Assembly: GCA_033439295.1 (NCBI GenBank)
Contig: JAVTLE010000007.1
Location: forward strand, 1,054,001-1,118,000
Source: Deuterostichococcus epilithicus
Taxonomy: Eukaryota > Chlorophyta > Trebouxiophyceae > Prasiolales > Stichococcaceae
Reading direction: 5' to 3'
DNA: 64,000 bases
The notes under the pieces are model-generated. The model had not been told where the DNA came from, ran no database searches, and worked only from the letters and a program-made list of their open reading frames with translations. A program made the position numbers and the translations under genes. Below are positions 27,218 to 37,700 of the stretch, in pieces. Within the stretch, counting starts at the first letter, position 1; every line of letters begins with the position of its first letter.

Positions 27218-28975
27218 GTCTCCTGCAACATCAGGCCAGCATACAGTCCGTCAGCAGGGCCGCGTGCGTGACTCGACGCTCGTCGACGAGCAAGACGTCT
27301 CGATGACATTGAGTGGCCCAGAGACACAAAATTTCTGGCGGCCCACCTGGCGGCCACTCCGGTCTTGACAGCAAACCGCAAGTGCAATTCTGCACGCGTG
27401 CGTATCTCACTTGACTGCTGGCTGGGAGATAGAGACCATGCATCAGACAGCAGATCATGATCACGAAGCTGCGCCTCGAAGTTTTGCCTCCCGTCCACAG
27501 CGCTGCCGTGTTTTCGGGAATCTTAGATCGGAAGCTGTGCCAAGCGCACTCACTTCCACGCAGATTCGCCCCAACCTGGCACGCAAGTAGTGCGTGCCAC
27601 CGGCCGGACAGACGGCGGTGGTAGAGCGCACCTTGGGGCGGGATTTGGTGCTTCGTGGCGTCTTACGTACACTGATATAGCAGTAGTGTCAGAGTGCTAT
27701 GTCTATCTGCTTGGGCTCTCGCTTAAGTAGTGCACGTTTGGGAGTCAGCAGAAGCTGCGAGCATGACAAGAAAGGGGAGGAAATGAACCACCTGGCGGTG
27801 TCGCGTCCCCAGCATATGTTGCAATGCGGTCCGCTCTCTGGAGGTTTTTCGCATAGAGCACCGCTGCTGTTGCCTCCCTACAGCCTGAGTCAACGCAATA
27901 GTGATGCGCAGGCAAGGCAGCAGTCCTGCGCGGGGAGGTGGTGCAGCTGCAGCTGGATGTGGAGGGTCTGGCAGAGGCAGAGGGATACGGCAGCGGCAGT
28001 GGGGCGGCTCGGGTCATGCCGCGTTGGCAGACCTGCTCGAAGTGAGCAGGTGCACAACCTATGTACTGTCGCATGGAAAAACTGCAATACGAAGATGCAT
28101 CTTCTTCCTGCGCTGCAAGGCTGCTCCTGCCAATACGAATGACGAACTTCCTTGTGCTGCCGAGCCAGCTGCTGTTCCGAAAACCGGTCTCTCTGCACTG
28201 ACAGGCCCCAGAATACCGCCGACGGTCTGATCTGCAAAGCAGCGGCGCCGGTGCGGTTTGATCAACTGTACAGGTAGGTTCGCCCTCGTTGCAGGAGCAA
28301 CGAACACAAGCAAGCGAGACCTCGCTGTAGTGGCATGCGTTACATGACGCTCCAGCAGCACTGCGCTCCTTGAAACCAAAGTGATTCTGCCCATGGCAAC
28401 AAGGACGGAAGGGCGGGCATGTGCAGCAGCGCTCACTGGCACTACCGCCAGAGCCACCGGGCCTGAAACAGTGGTGTCAATTCTGGCGACCCCGCCTGGC
28501 GTCAGCGCTCGTGCATGGCTGTGCGTCACCCCGCAGGCCACGTGCAGGTGCTGCCGGCACTATGTCGTGCATTTGATTGGCAAGCATGATCACGATGCCT
28601 GCGTTCAGGGATGAGCTGGACCTTCAGCTGGGCGCACGCCAGGTAAGCTGCAAGCAGACTCCGAGGGAGCTGGTCGACTACGAGCTTGTTTTCTACTTGT
28701 GTCCCACTAGTCTTAGGCGAATGTTTCGTGCGGACACCATGCAGCAGTCGCATGGTATGTATGGCCGCGCGCTGCGACTGATGCGACTTGTACTTCTGCA
28801 GCGGCATGTGCCACCGCTGCTTTCCGTGCCTTCATAAGACACATCAATATCAAGCTGCGAAATGCCCCACACTAATCAGAACAAGAACTCAAAAGCTGTT
28901 CTACAGCACATTTAGGAACCACCTGAACCTGGTGCCACTGGCGATCTGCAGCACTGAGGCCGGAGAGGCTACAGT
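27218..28975. other. Unassigned region between the PCC13-62 gene and the diverged EVE gene
   Basis: About 1.75 kb holds the promoter of the leftward PCC13-62 gene and the 3' UTR of the leftward EVE gene, but more than those should need. Minus-strand fragments near 28,541-28,059, 28,010-27,740 and 27,660-27,560 are open and flanked by possible splice sites, yet show no recognisable domain and could not be joined in phase. A plus-strand fragment (28,589-28,642) ends in a good GTAAGC donor. I call no gene here. Confidence 0.4.
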
Positions 28976-31261
28976 TCACGCTGCCGCTTGTTTGGCTTCG
29001 CAGATGACGGTGAGCCGCGCCTGCAGCCGACAGCATGTGCCTCGGTCATTGGACAGCGCAAAGCGTGCGTGGTTGCTGCGGACAGCCCGGCGACAGCCCG
29101 CAGCACAGCTGCAGCGAATATCGCACAATGGCGCCGGCACGCCAGCCTGTGGCGCTGCAGTAGTAGTCGACAGGCACCAGCCGTAGTGAAACCACAGTGT
29201 TGCTTCCAAGGCAAACTAGCAATAATGGGTTCTCTTGAAGGACAGGCCGACTGGCGCACATTGTCGAATAGCGGCAGGCCGGCCAGCTTGGCGTCCTTGT
29301 GCTCCTTGAGCTCCGACCACGGCAGCACCTCCGGCAGCCGGTGGATCTGCAGGTGCGACAGGTACACTGGCACCCACTCTCCCTGTTGTGCCAGGCTTGT
29401 TTGGGCGCCGGCACGGAGCAGCAATGGAGCGGCAATATTCGTGCAGCGCTAGCTCGGAACGGACGGAGGGGCAGGCGGACGACGTGCTCGACTGTAAACA
29501 AGGTGGCCACTACTTGCCATGAGCAATGCAAATCGTCCGGGTTCAGTCGTGCGCACCAACTGCAAGTCGACGCTGTAACAGCGCGTCTCCCCCTCCTGCG
29601 CAATCAAGGGAACGGGAGCTGGTGCTGAAGCTGACGAGATGTCGTGCTGCAGTATCGAGAGAGCATCCTGACCGCGGTCTGGGTTCTGAATGGGAGGTGC
29701 GGTCGGCAGGGCACACACAAGAACGAGGCGTACACATGACCCTTTGGTTTCTGAGTTTCTGAGTTCTTTGGCAGTGGGTGCACATCGGCTCTGACCCTCG
29801 GCGCTGCCTACACACCTCGATGGCCTTCTTTGTCTCTAAACTTCGAATTGGGGTCAAACCGTGACTGGTCCTGCGTGCATGATATGCGTCCAGCCTAGGA
29901 ACCGGGCTTGCGGCAGCTGGAAGATTTGTCCCGACAAGGCATGCACTACCGATAGCGGCGTTCAGACAGGTTTTAGACAATGGTGAAAGCTGCAGAACGG
30001 TGAGACCAAGGCAGTCGCGCACCGCGTAGGCCGCCCTGACGACCTTCAGGATGCCGACGATGCCCTGCGACGCCGCCGGCTTGCACATCTGCGACGCTCA
30101 CAGCAGAAATTAATTGCGGTGGGAAACTGGATGGTTCACACTCAAGGGGAAGGGGCATCGGGCAGCCCGCGAGGCTCACCTGGTACATGAGCGCCTGGTC
30201 GCCGATCTTCATCCGCTGCAGCACATTGCGCGACGGCATGGTGCGCACACCTGCGCGGGCACACAGTGCGCGTTTATGATTTGTTCACCAGGCTGAATTC
30301 CTGGAACCGTATCAGCATGGCATGTCTCACGTGCAGAGAGCGTTGGTGGTCTCGCATGATGCACAGCACGAAGGCGGCAGCTGCTGCAGTGCGGCGGTCG
30401 CTAGCTGTCTGCAGCGCCAGGCGGCAGACATCAAATGTGATGTGACAGCAGCGCTGGATGTGCTGCAGCAGAACGATGCAGGGCTGTGCACACTCTGCTG
30501 GGCTGCAGGCTGGTTGTGGCATAACACAATCTGCAACTTCTATTACAGAGCACCGCGCACCGTTCCACTCCAGGGTCTCATTAGGCGCCCGCTGGATGTC
30601 GCTGATGTTGATTATCGCCGAGTTCTTTTTGACCAGGTACCACCGCGTCTGGAAGCTCAGCGGCTGCATGGTGTGGTTGTCCAGAAGCTTTTTTTGGTGC
30701 CGCTTTCAGCATGAGCACCTGCCTGTACATGTAGATCACCGAGCAGGGCTCGGTTCTGCAGTCAAAGAGGTGCCTTACATGCTCATGCAAATCACAGCTG
30801 CAGATGGTAGATGCTAGTCATCTGCAGTGCTCGCAAGTGGTGGAGAGTAGTGGGAAGCACTCGCTGGTTCACGGACCTCCTCCTTCTGCTTCCGCTCCTG
30901 CGCCGTCTGCTTGGCCTTGCTTGCCTCGCCATTGGTCGCGCCCTTCTTGTCCTTCTTTGCAGGTGCTACCTTTTCGTGCACCTCTTGTACCCGCTTCTGC
31001 AGATGCAATGGTATGTAAGGAGTAGTCAGCCGGCTGCAGTTGTGATGTCTTACCACTGCTGTTCCGCAGCGCAAGCCGCACTAGGCGGACGCGAATAACA
31101 ACCGACTGCCATTGGCCAGCCTGCATGTCAAAAAACGCTCCGTACAACCGCTGTTGCAGCCTTCCTTGGAATTTTCTGCTGCAGAATGCGCTGAGAACAG
31201 GCCGCAGCACATGAAATGGTTTGCAACGCAAGAGGGCCGCACGCACCGACTTTGGCGCCAT
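28976..31261 (-). CDS. Diverged EVE-domain protein (THYN1-like paralogue)
   Basis: The ATG at 31,261 begins a five-codon exon (MAPKS) that splices in phase 0 to a Lys/Ala/Glu-rich exon (about 31,000-30,868) beginning KRVQEVHEKVAPAKKDKK, probably a nuclear-localising tail. EVE-domain exons follow: TRWYLVKKNSAIINISDIQ (about 30,650), RNVLQRMKIGDQALMYQ (about 30,220), ASQGIVGILKVVRAAYAV (about 30,060), LPEVLPWSELKEHKDAKLAG (about 29,330) and the last exon ARLTVICEAKQAAA, with the stop at 28,976. Order and exon edges mirror the neighbouring canonical EVE gene at 32,172-33,767. EVE domains fold like YTH and PUA domains and are linked to binding modified bases. Here the motif corresponding to NYQARN has become TMPSRN, and the exon carrying the conserved 'NPRW' segment is not evident. 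It is therefore either a functionally altered paralogue or a decaying one. Confidence 0.72.
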
Positions 31262-31560
31262 GGTGGATTTCCAGTTTGAGGTCGTTGTAGGTTCACATGG
31301 GCTCTGGAACCGTTCCTAGATGACCACCGGAATGACTGTAGCTGCCTCCCGTGCTGTATACGGCCGAAAATGTCTGGCGGCTTGGAACAATGTGCTTCGA
31401 CTGGATCGAAGGGACAGCCTTCGATCAGCGAGCAAGCTGCGACAAGCTGCCCCCAAACCCTTTGGCACGATCCTAGCCACGCGATGTGGGAGCAGTTGAG
31501 GCATTGGTGCGCTGTTGCAAAGACCGGAGGACTTTGCAGGGAGCTCATAGGGTTTTACAG

Positions 31561-31610
31561 GCGGAAATATTGGCGGGGAAGTCATCACAGAGCGGAAATA
31601 GTGGCGGGAA
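31561..31610. promoter_or_regulatory. Direct repeat with E2F-like sites
   Basis: A unit of the form gcggaaatattggcggggaa occurs at 31,561-31,580 and, with small changes, at 31,592-31,610. Each contains a GGCGGG(G)AA core, whose complement TTCCCGCC matches the E2F/DP site. The pair lies about 45-95 bp upstream of a TATA box and about 165-210 bp upstream of the ATG at 31,774. It also lies 300-350 bp upstream of the minus-strand EVE gene start at 31,261, so either could be its target. Confidence 0.4.
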
Positions 31611-31656
31611 TCGGAACCCCCTATACGAATCACTCCGAGCTCGGCAGTTCCCATTC

Positions 31657-31664
31657 TATATAAA
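31657..31664 (+). promoter_or_regulatory. Candidate TATA box
   Basis: The sequence tatataaa lies 110 bp upstream of a candidate ATG on the plus strand and just downstream of the E2F-like direct repeat. It is one of the few good TATA boxes in this GC-rich window. It could also be read from the other strand for the gene starting at 31,261. Confidence 0.35.
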
Positions 31665-31773
31665 CTGCAATGCCATGATATTCTCAGCTATCAAAAATCA
31701 CTTGCTTTGCTAATCAGTCCCAGCATCCCAGAAACAACCGCCCAGTATTGCATGGAGCCTAGGAGGCGACATC

Positions 31774-32164
31774 ATGCTACAGCTCGGCCATGAGAACTGT
31801 GCCATGATGAAGACCTCCCAACTCCAAGTGCCCCAACACAAGGCACTTCTCGCAGTGCGTGTGGCACATGTAGCACATGGGCTGCAGCAGTGCGCACCAT
31901 TGACTTTGGCTTTGTGGCTTGCATGTGCAGGGCCAGCAATACGATGCTGCTCAAGCCCGCAGCGTGCAGCAGATCATGTACCCGGCGCCATCACCGAGTC
32001 GCCCACACGAGGCCCAGCTGAGTTCGGAGGATGCGCAGCAGCAGAGCCGGCGGCGCATGGCGGCCGTCGCCAACATGGCGTGCAGCCCGAGACGCGGCAG
32101 AACAGCTGAGAAGATGCCAGCCCATAATAGAATGTTGCGCTGCAGGACCGACTGTGAAATATAG
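31774..32164 (+). CDS. Possible small hypothetical protein with cell-cycle-like promoter
   Basis: The ATG at 31,774 opens a short exon ending at a GTGCGT donor near 31,855. An acceptor (atgtgcag) at about 31,930 restores phase 0, and the frame stays open to a stop at 32,164, giving about 105 residues. The second exon is polar and reads like a real protein: GQQYDAAQARSVQQIMYPAP, then a Ser/Pro-rich linker, a Gln/Arg-rich patch, and an SPRRGR motif that resembles a CDK site or cyclin-binding patch. I recognise no family. A TATA box and two E2F-like sites lie upstream. It converges tail-to-tail with the EVE gene, whose stop lies only 8 bp away, so their 3' UTRs must overlap. Short uORF-like frames precede the ATG. 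Without transcript data this remains weak. Confidence 0.3.
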
Positions 32165-32171
32165 CATTGTG

Positions 32172-33767
32172 TCACTCTGCTACTGCAGCCTCCTTCTCCA
32201 GGCGGCAGATGACATCGAAATGCTGTTTTGTTAAGCCCATGACCTGTGGCAAAGGTCCAGCTCCTCTTAACAGGGCGCTCCTCAGAACACAGGAATAATT
32301 TGCAGCTGACAGTCGTGTCCGCGTCCAGCATGACCTCATGCGAAACGTTGACAAGCGACGTCGCTTACCGAGAGGCGGCTTATTCTGAGGAGCGCCAGGC
32401 CTGCGCGATAATGAAAAACCGCCATAATCACACTGGAACATTGCGACTGCGTGTAAGCCACATCGGCGACCGGAAGACGATGCATCCGCTCCTTCAGGTC
32501 CTCACCCGCCAGTTCCGTGTCCTTGTGCTTTTTGAGCGTCGCCAGGCTGACAAATTTGTCGAATTTGCGCTTGAGCTTGAAATCCACCATGAACCAGCGC
32601 GGGTTGTCCTCAGAGCTCTTTGGATCAAAGCCCTGCATCACCACTCGAGGGGCAGCATCAGCGCCCCTGCCAGCTCTTGACCTGCGGGAGCCTGGGCGGG
32701 CGCCATGCAGTTGTCAAAGAGACACAGCTGGGCATGTCGCATCATGCATGCAGTGAAAAATGTCTGACGAACAGCACGGCCGAACCCAACCACACCTTAC
32801 TGCCCTTCTGCCAGCTGGTGTGGTCCGGGTAGGGATCGCGCGCCACCTCCATCAGCCCCACCACACCGGGGTCCTTTGTGCCGCTGCGGTAAAACAGGAC
32901 CTGCGCAGGAGTACGCGATGAGGAAAAGAGCGTATGCCCTGCAGGAGCGATGTGAAACGCCATTCTTGTCGAAGGAACTTTTTCTCAAGCAGCAGAGCAT
33001 GTGGCCGCACCCTGTTCGCACCTGATCGCTTTTCCGCATCGTCTGCATGATGTTACGCGCCTGGTAATTTCGCACCCCTGAAAGCAGTCGTGCTACAGTC
33101 GTGCGCGAGCTCGTTCGTCAGGCAAACGTCGCGGACAAACCATCTGGCAGCCGCCGCTGCAGCACGCCATGCAGACCGCGCACCGTCCCACTCAGCGGTT
33201 TGGTTTTTTTCCGCAACCAGGTCCTCGATGCTGTAGTCCGAAGGCTCATCCTGCAGCAGATATATCGGGGTGGATGAGGGTGTTGAGATGGTATGCGCAC
33301 ACACAGTGCTGTGACAGCGCACTGCGCACCTTAACCAGGTAGAAGGTGGTGTGCTGCGCAAGCTCCTGCATTGGCCCAAAGAGTTCCTGTGATCCGCTGC
33401 GTCCGAGGGTGCTTTGCACCAACTTGCCGCATCAGGGCATCTCCTGGACTCTAGAGCAACCGCAACAACCACTCACCGCTGGCTTCTCGAAGTGGTGCTT
33501 GGCTTCGGCTGTGCCGTCATCGGCGGCAGCGCCCTTTGTCTTACCGGCCTTGCGCTGCTGTGCGGGCTTCTCGCCAGCCTCTGCTGGCTCCGCGGCAGCT
33601 TTGCTGGTGCTCCGCCGCTTTGCCGGTCCGGCGTTTGCCTCTGCAGACTTGCTGCTCGCAGCAGCCCTTGTGGTCTTGCGCTGCTTGGCCAGCCCGTCTT
33701 GAGCTGGCTCCTTAGTTGCTGCTGCGATTTTGCGCTTCTGCACAAGCAGGGGACCACGTTTCGTCAT
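32172..33767 (-). CDS. EVE-domain protein, thymocyte nuclear protein 1 (THYN1)-like
   Basis: The ATG at 33,767 begins a basic, Ala/Lys/Glu-rich tail of about 100 residues, likely nuclear targeting. A complete EVE domain follows in several exons: LAQHTTFYLVK, DEPSDYSIEDLVAEKNQTAE, WDGAR plus NYQARNIMQTMRKSDQ, GVVGLMEVARDPYPDHTSW, FDPKSSEDNPRWFMVDFKLK, FVSLATLKKHKDTELAG, RMHRLPV, and a last exon KQHFDVICRLEKEAAVAE, with the stop at 32,172. The W-D-G-x-R-N-Y-Q-A-R-N signature, the D-P-Y-P-D motif and the N-P-R-W motif are all intact. Eukaryotic THYN1 and bacterial EVE proteins belong to the PUA/YTH fold group and have been tied to recognition of modified cytosines. A nuclear role in reading modified bases is therefore likely but not shown. 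A non-coding or tiny 5' exon, as in the paralogue at 28,976-31,261, could precede the acceptor-like sequence at about 33,740. Confidence 0.9.
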
Positions 33768-34735
33768 GTACACGCAGCACGAGGTACAGACTCCAGCATG
33801 CAGTCGAAACGATCACACGAAGGCCGAGCACGAAGTAATGTAACAAAAAGCCGCACACCGGCGGCATAGCGTGCGCCGCGGGCAGCTGCAGGCGAGCTGC
33901 AGACCACAGATGCAGCCCGTAGAGTACGCGCAACCGTGCAGCCAGGATTGTTTTGCTCGCGACCAGCTGTGCAGCTCGATATAGCACTGCTGCACTTGAT
34001 GTTTCTTTGGTTGTTCTGAACAGAGATTTCGCGAGAAATTGCGAAGTTGCCAAGTCAGCTCATTTCCGCGGGAGAATAGCTCTCGAGTACCAGAGCGGAT
34101 TGAATCGGATCGGAGCTTCTGTTGCAGAGACAGTGTGCATGCTGGACGCGCTGAGAATGGTACACAGCGACCTCGCGGCACGTGCATGACCTCTTTCGGC
34201 CCCTTGTTGTTGGCATGTGGCTGGCATATGGTTGCTGGTGGCCGGGCGACACAATTTCGGTTGCTGCGGCCGAAAACGAAAGCTTGCTATCGGCTCATAC
34301 GTTGAACAGCTTCCTGTCGGTCCCCGAGGCCAGTGCACACTCTGAAACACGCGGCTTTGATCTCGATCTCCTGAGCTTTTGCTGTACATTGTAGCACCGC
34401 TGACTCGTACGATCGATGGCAGTCTGATGACACGCAGATAGGATGCCACCGCCACGGCAGGCACACCGCGGGTCGCGTCTTCGCACCACCACCAACGCCC
34501 GTTCCACTCAGGTGCAGACGCCTGGCTTGCACCGAAGGCATCCTGTGACCCAGCTGCGCGATGGTAATGCTTGCATGCTGTGAAACAGCGCAGCGACGTA
34601 TCATTTGGATGCTATATGCTGGTACCGCAGGCGCTGGCGCGGCAGTGACAGCCAGCGCGAACGGCCGGTGCTGGACTTCTGGGCGTGCACGCGGCGGTGT
34701 AGTGAGAAACGGGCGAAACGCCATTGGGAGTCGCC
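33768..34735. other. Divergent intergenic region (EVE gene / EDR1-kinase gene)
   Basis: It is the shared upstream region of the leftward THYN1-like gene and the rightward kinase gene. Scattered open frames on both strands show no domain or coherent splicing. No clear TATA box or repeat was seen. Confidence 0.45.
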
Positions 34736-37700
34736 ATGGCTATTCTCCTCGCCGGTGAGCATCCAAGTGTGACCTGCCATGCTCGCCGCCGCGCCTTGGC
34801 TGCCGTGACCCTGAGACGAGGTGCGCAGCTGCACCATGCACAACACCTCGCTGGACCCTCCTGCAAAACCACATTCACACGCAGTGGGAGCTGGAGCGCA
34901 GCAAACCAGACAAGGAGCAGGCCGTTCCTGGCCAGCGTGCTGGCGGCACCGCCTCATGGCTTGAAGCGTGTTCCTTGGCCGCCACTGCAGACGCAGCGGC
35001 AGCGTCACAGTTCTTTTACAAGGAGGCGTACCTGGACTACGGCCAGCTAGTGTCAGACGGCTTCTACCACGTGCGCAAGCAGTTCTCGCGGCTGCCAACG
35101 CTCGGCGAGCTGGAGGCCAACCCCCAGCTGGCTGGCGGTCAGGTGGTGATGGTCGTGGACCGTGCCCGGGACGCGCCGCTTGTCACCCTCGAGGTGTGCG
35201 TTTTCTTGAAGCTGAACACCCGGCATCTGGATTTGACATTTCCGCATGCAACTAGCGGACGGCCAGGTGGTGCTGGTTGTGGACCGCGCCCGCAATGTGC
35301 CGCTCGCCACCCTCGAGGTGAGTTCCTGAACCTGTTACTGGAACCTGCAACATACAATAAGCCAACGGCCAGGTGGTGATGGTAATGGACCGCGCCCGGG
35401 ACGCGCCGCTCGTCACCCTTGAGGCAAGTCTGCTCCAGGCAGGCCAGGGTCCTGCTGCCTGCGGCGGCCATCTGGCCGGCTGGTTGGCCGGCACTGCACC
35501 GCGCAGCAACAGCGAGGTGTGGCAAGCGCCACTGCTTTGCACTGGTGCGAGGCCGCATTGATGCCGCTGGTCCTGGCGCCTGGTGATCCGTGGACCGCAC
35601 TGGGACAAACGGACGACATGCGGTATTGCCGAAAATTGCTGTAAAGGCTGCACCCATGGCCTGGCCCAGGGCCTGGTGCGGGAGCAGCTGCCGCGGCTAC
35701 GGTCGGAGGCGGACTGCGCGGCGCTGCTGGCCAACCTCATCTGCGAAGCTTTCGGCAACTTCATGGGCGTCGTCGCAGAGAACGCCGGCACGCCGTCGCT
35801 GCAGCAGCTGCAGGCAGCCTTTGGCGCCGGGCCCATCCCCGTTGGCGAGCTCATCGCTGCCGGCCTCGGCGGCGCCCGGTACATGTCATTGGATCTTCTC
35901 CTGGCAGCGAGTTGCACATGCGACTGGCTGGCTCACATCAGCACGGGGATGGACAGAAGGCCACAGGGAATACGGAGTGATTTCAGCAGCATGGCACATT
36001 GGTTTCCTACATGCTGGACAAGGTCACTTGGCAGCGTGCAGAGTCGCATGGCACACTGCATGTTCAGTATCGGCCACCATCGCGCCCCCATGCGCAGGAG
36101 CCGCGCCATAGCCTTCAAGGCGATCGCGGACGGGCTGCCGTCGGACGCCGCGCTGGCAGTGCGCCTCGTGCGTGCTCCCTACCCGGCCACGCTCATGCAC
36201 GAGCTGCAGCTGCACGCGTGGAACGACGTACGCGCGGACGGCCGCCAGTATGTGGTGGACCTCATGGACGACGCGGGGGCGCTGTACGAAAAGGTGAGCG
36301 GCTCAGCACGGCGTGTCATGGCGTCAAGCTTTCCTGGCGGCGCCAGTAGCGATGGCGGGCATGTGGGTGGGGCTGGCTGCACGCTCGACGAGAGGCTGTA
36401 GCAGCGCGTGGCATGCACAAGGACGCACGTTGCTTGGCTGCGGAAGGGGAGTTGCAGACCGGAGGCTGGCCCGTCAGTGCACAATACATACATTACATTA
36501 CATTACATTATTGTATTAAGAGAGGTTCGATCAGGAACGATGGATAGCTGCCAGCTCAGTCACATAGATGTAGTTGGTGCGCATGTGGCCCTCCGCCGCA
36601 GGCTTCGCCGGAGGCGGCGCAGTATGAGACACTGGGGCGTGAGGACGACGCACTGCTGGTCAAGATGCTCCACGCCGGCCTGCCCAAGCTGCCCGCCGGC
36701 CAATGTGAGATGAAGTCGTGTTTCTCCTGCTTCACGTTGCCCGCACCCCACACGCTGGGACGCTGCCCACAGGCAGTTCGCTGTTAGTCTGCATCGCTGT
36801 CTTGTCTCAAACCTTGCTGCTAGACGCATGGTCCAGCACTGCGCGACAGCAGTGGGCGTTGGACAGCATCAAAGCTGTTGGGATCTCGATAGATCATACC
36901 GCGCTCTTGCACGCAGTCACCTGCCGGGGCAGTGACATCGTGCGGGACGAGGTCATCGGCAAGGGCTCCTCAGCAGAGGTGTACAAGGTGGTCACCGCCT
37001 CCGGCGTCACCCTCGCTGTCAAGCGGTGCGCCAGCTCTAGCCGCACATTTGCTGTGCTTGTTCTGAGCCTCCGGTGCCAGGCATGCCGTCAGGTGGTACG
37101 CTGGTATCTGTTTGTATGATCTGAATACTGCAATAGGGGTCCGAGCCGGCTCAGTTTAGGTGCACAGTCACATATGCTTCTGTGGTGCTGCATGCATGCT
37201 GTGCTGCTGTGGAACGCGGCTTTCACACGCCTTCCGAGCCGTCTTCAGAGTGTCTCAGGGATGTCGGCTGTGTCACGCGCGCAGCATGACAGAGCCGGAG
37301 GCGCGCCACACGAATGGCGCGCTGCAGCTGTTCCAGGACGAGGTGCAGGTCCTGGCCACCCTCGACCATCCCAACATCACCAGGTGGGCACCGGCCCGTC
37401 CGCCCGCCTACATGTGCAGCGACGGGGCTGGCAGCACCTGGCGTGGGCACGCATTATCTTGGGGAGTCGGGCGTGGAAAGTTTCCTGCTGCTGCGACCTC
37501 GCCAGGCAGCTTTGCGGGTGCACGCGATGGACCCGCGAATCCCCATCTCGGGAACCTCAATCAGGACGCACCCTGCAAAGTCATGCACAGCGACGGTGCA
37601 GCGTGCCCACTCGCGGACCAGCGGAACAGGGAATCCGCATCCCCCTGAAGGCAGGTCCTCGCTCGAGCGCAGGCTGCTGGGCGCGTGCGAGACGGCGGGC

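Noticed and set aside
35252-35917. 221-codon minus-strand frame opposite the EDR1 exons
   Set aside because: It is the antisense of well-supported EDR1-domain exons with matching splice phases, and it has no domain.
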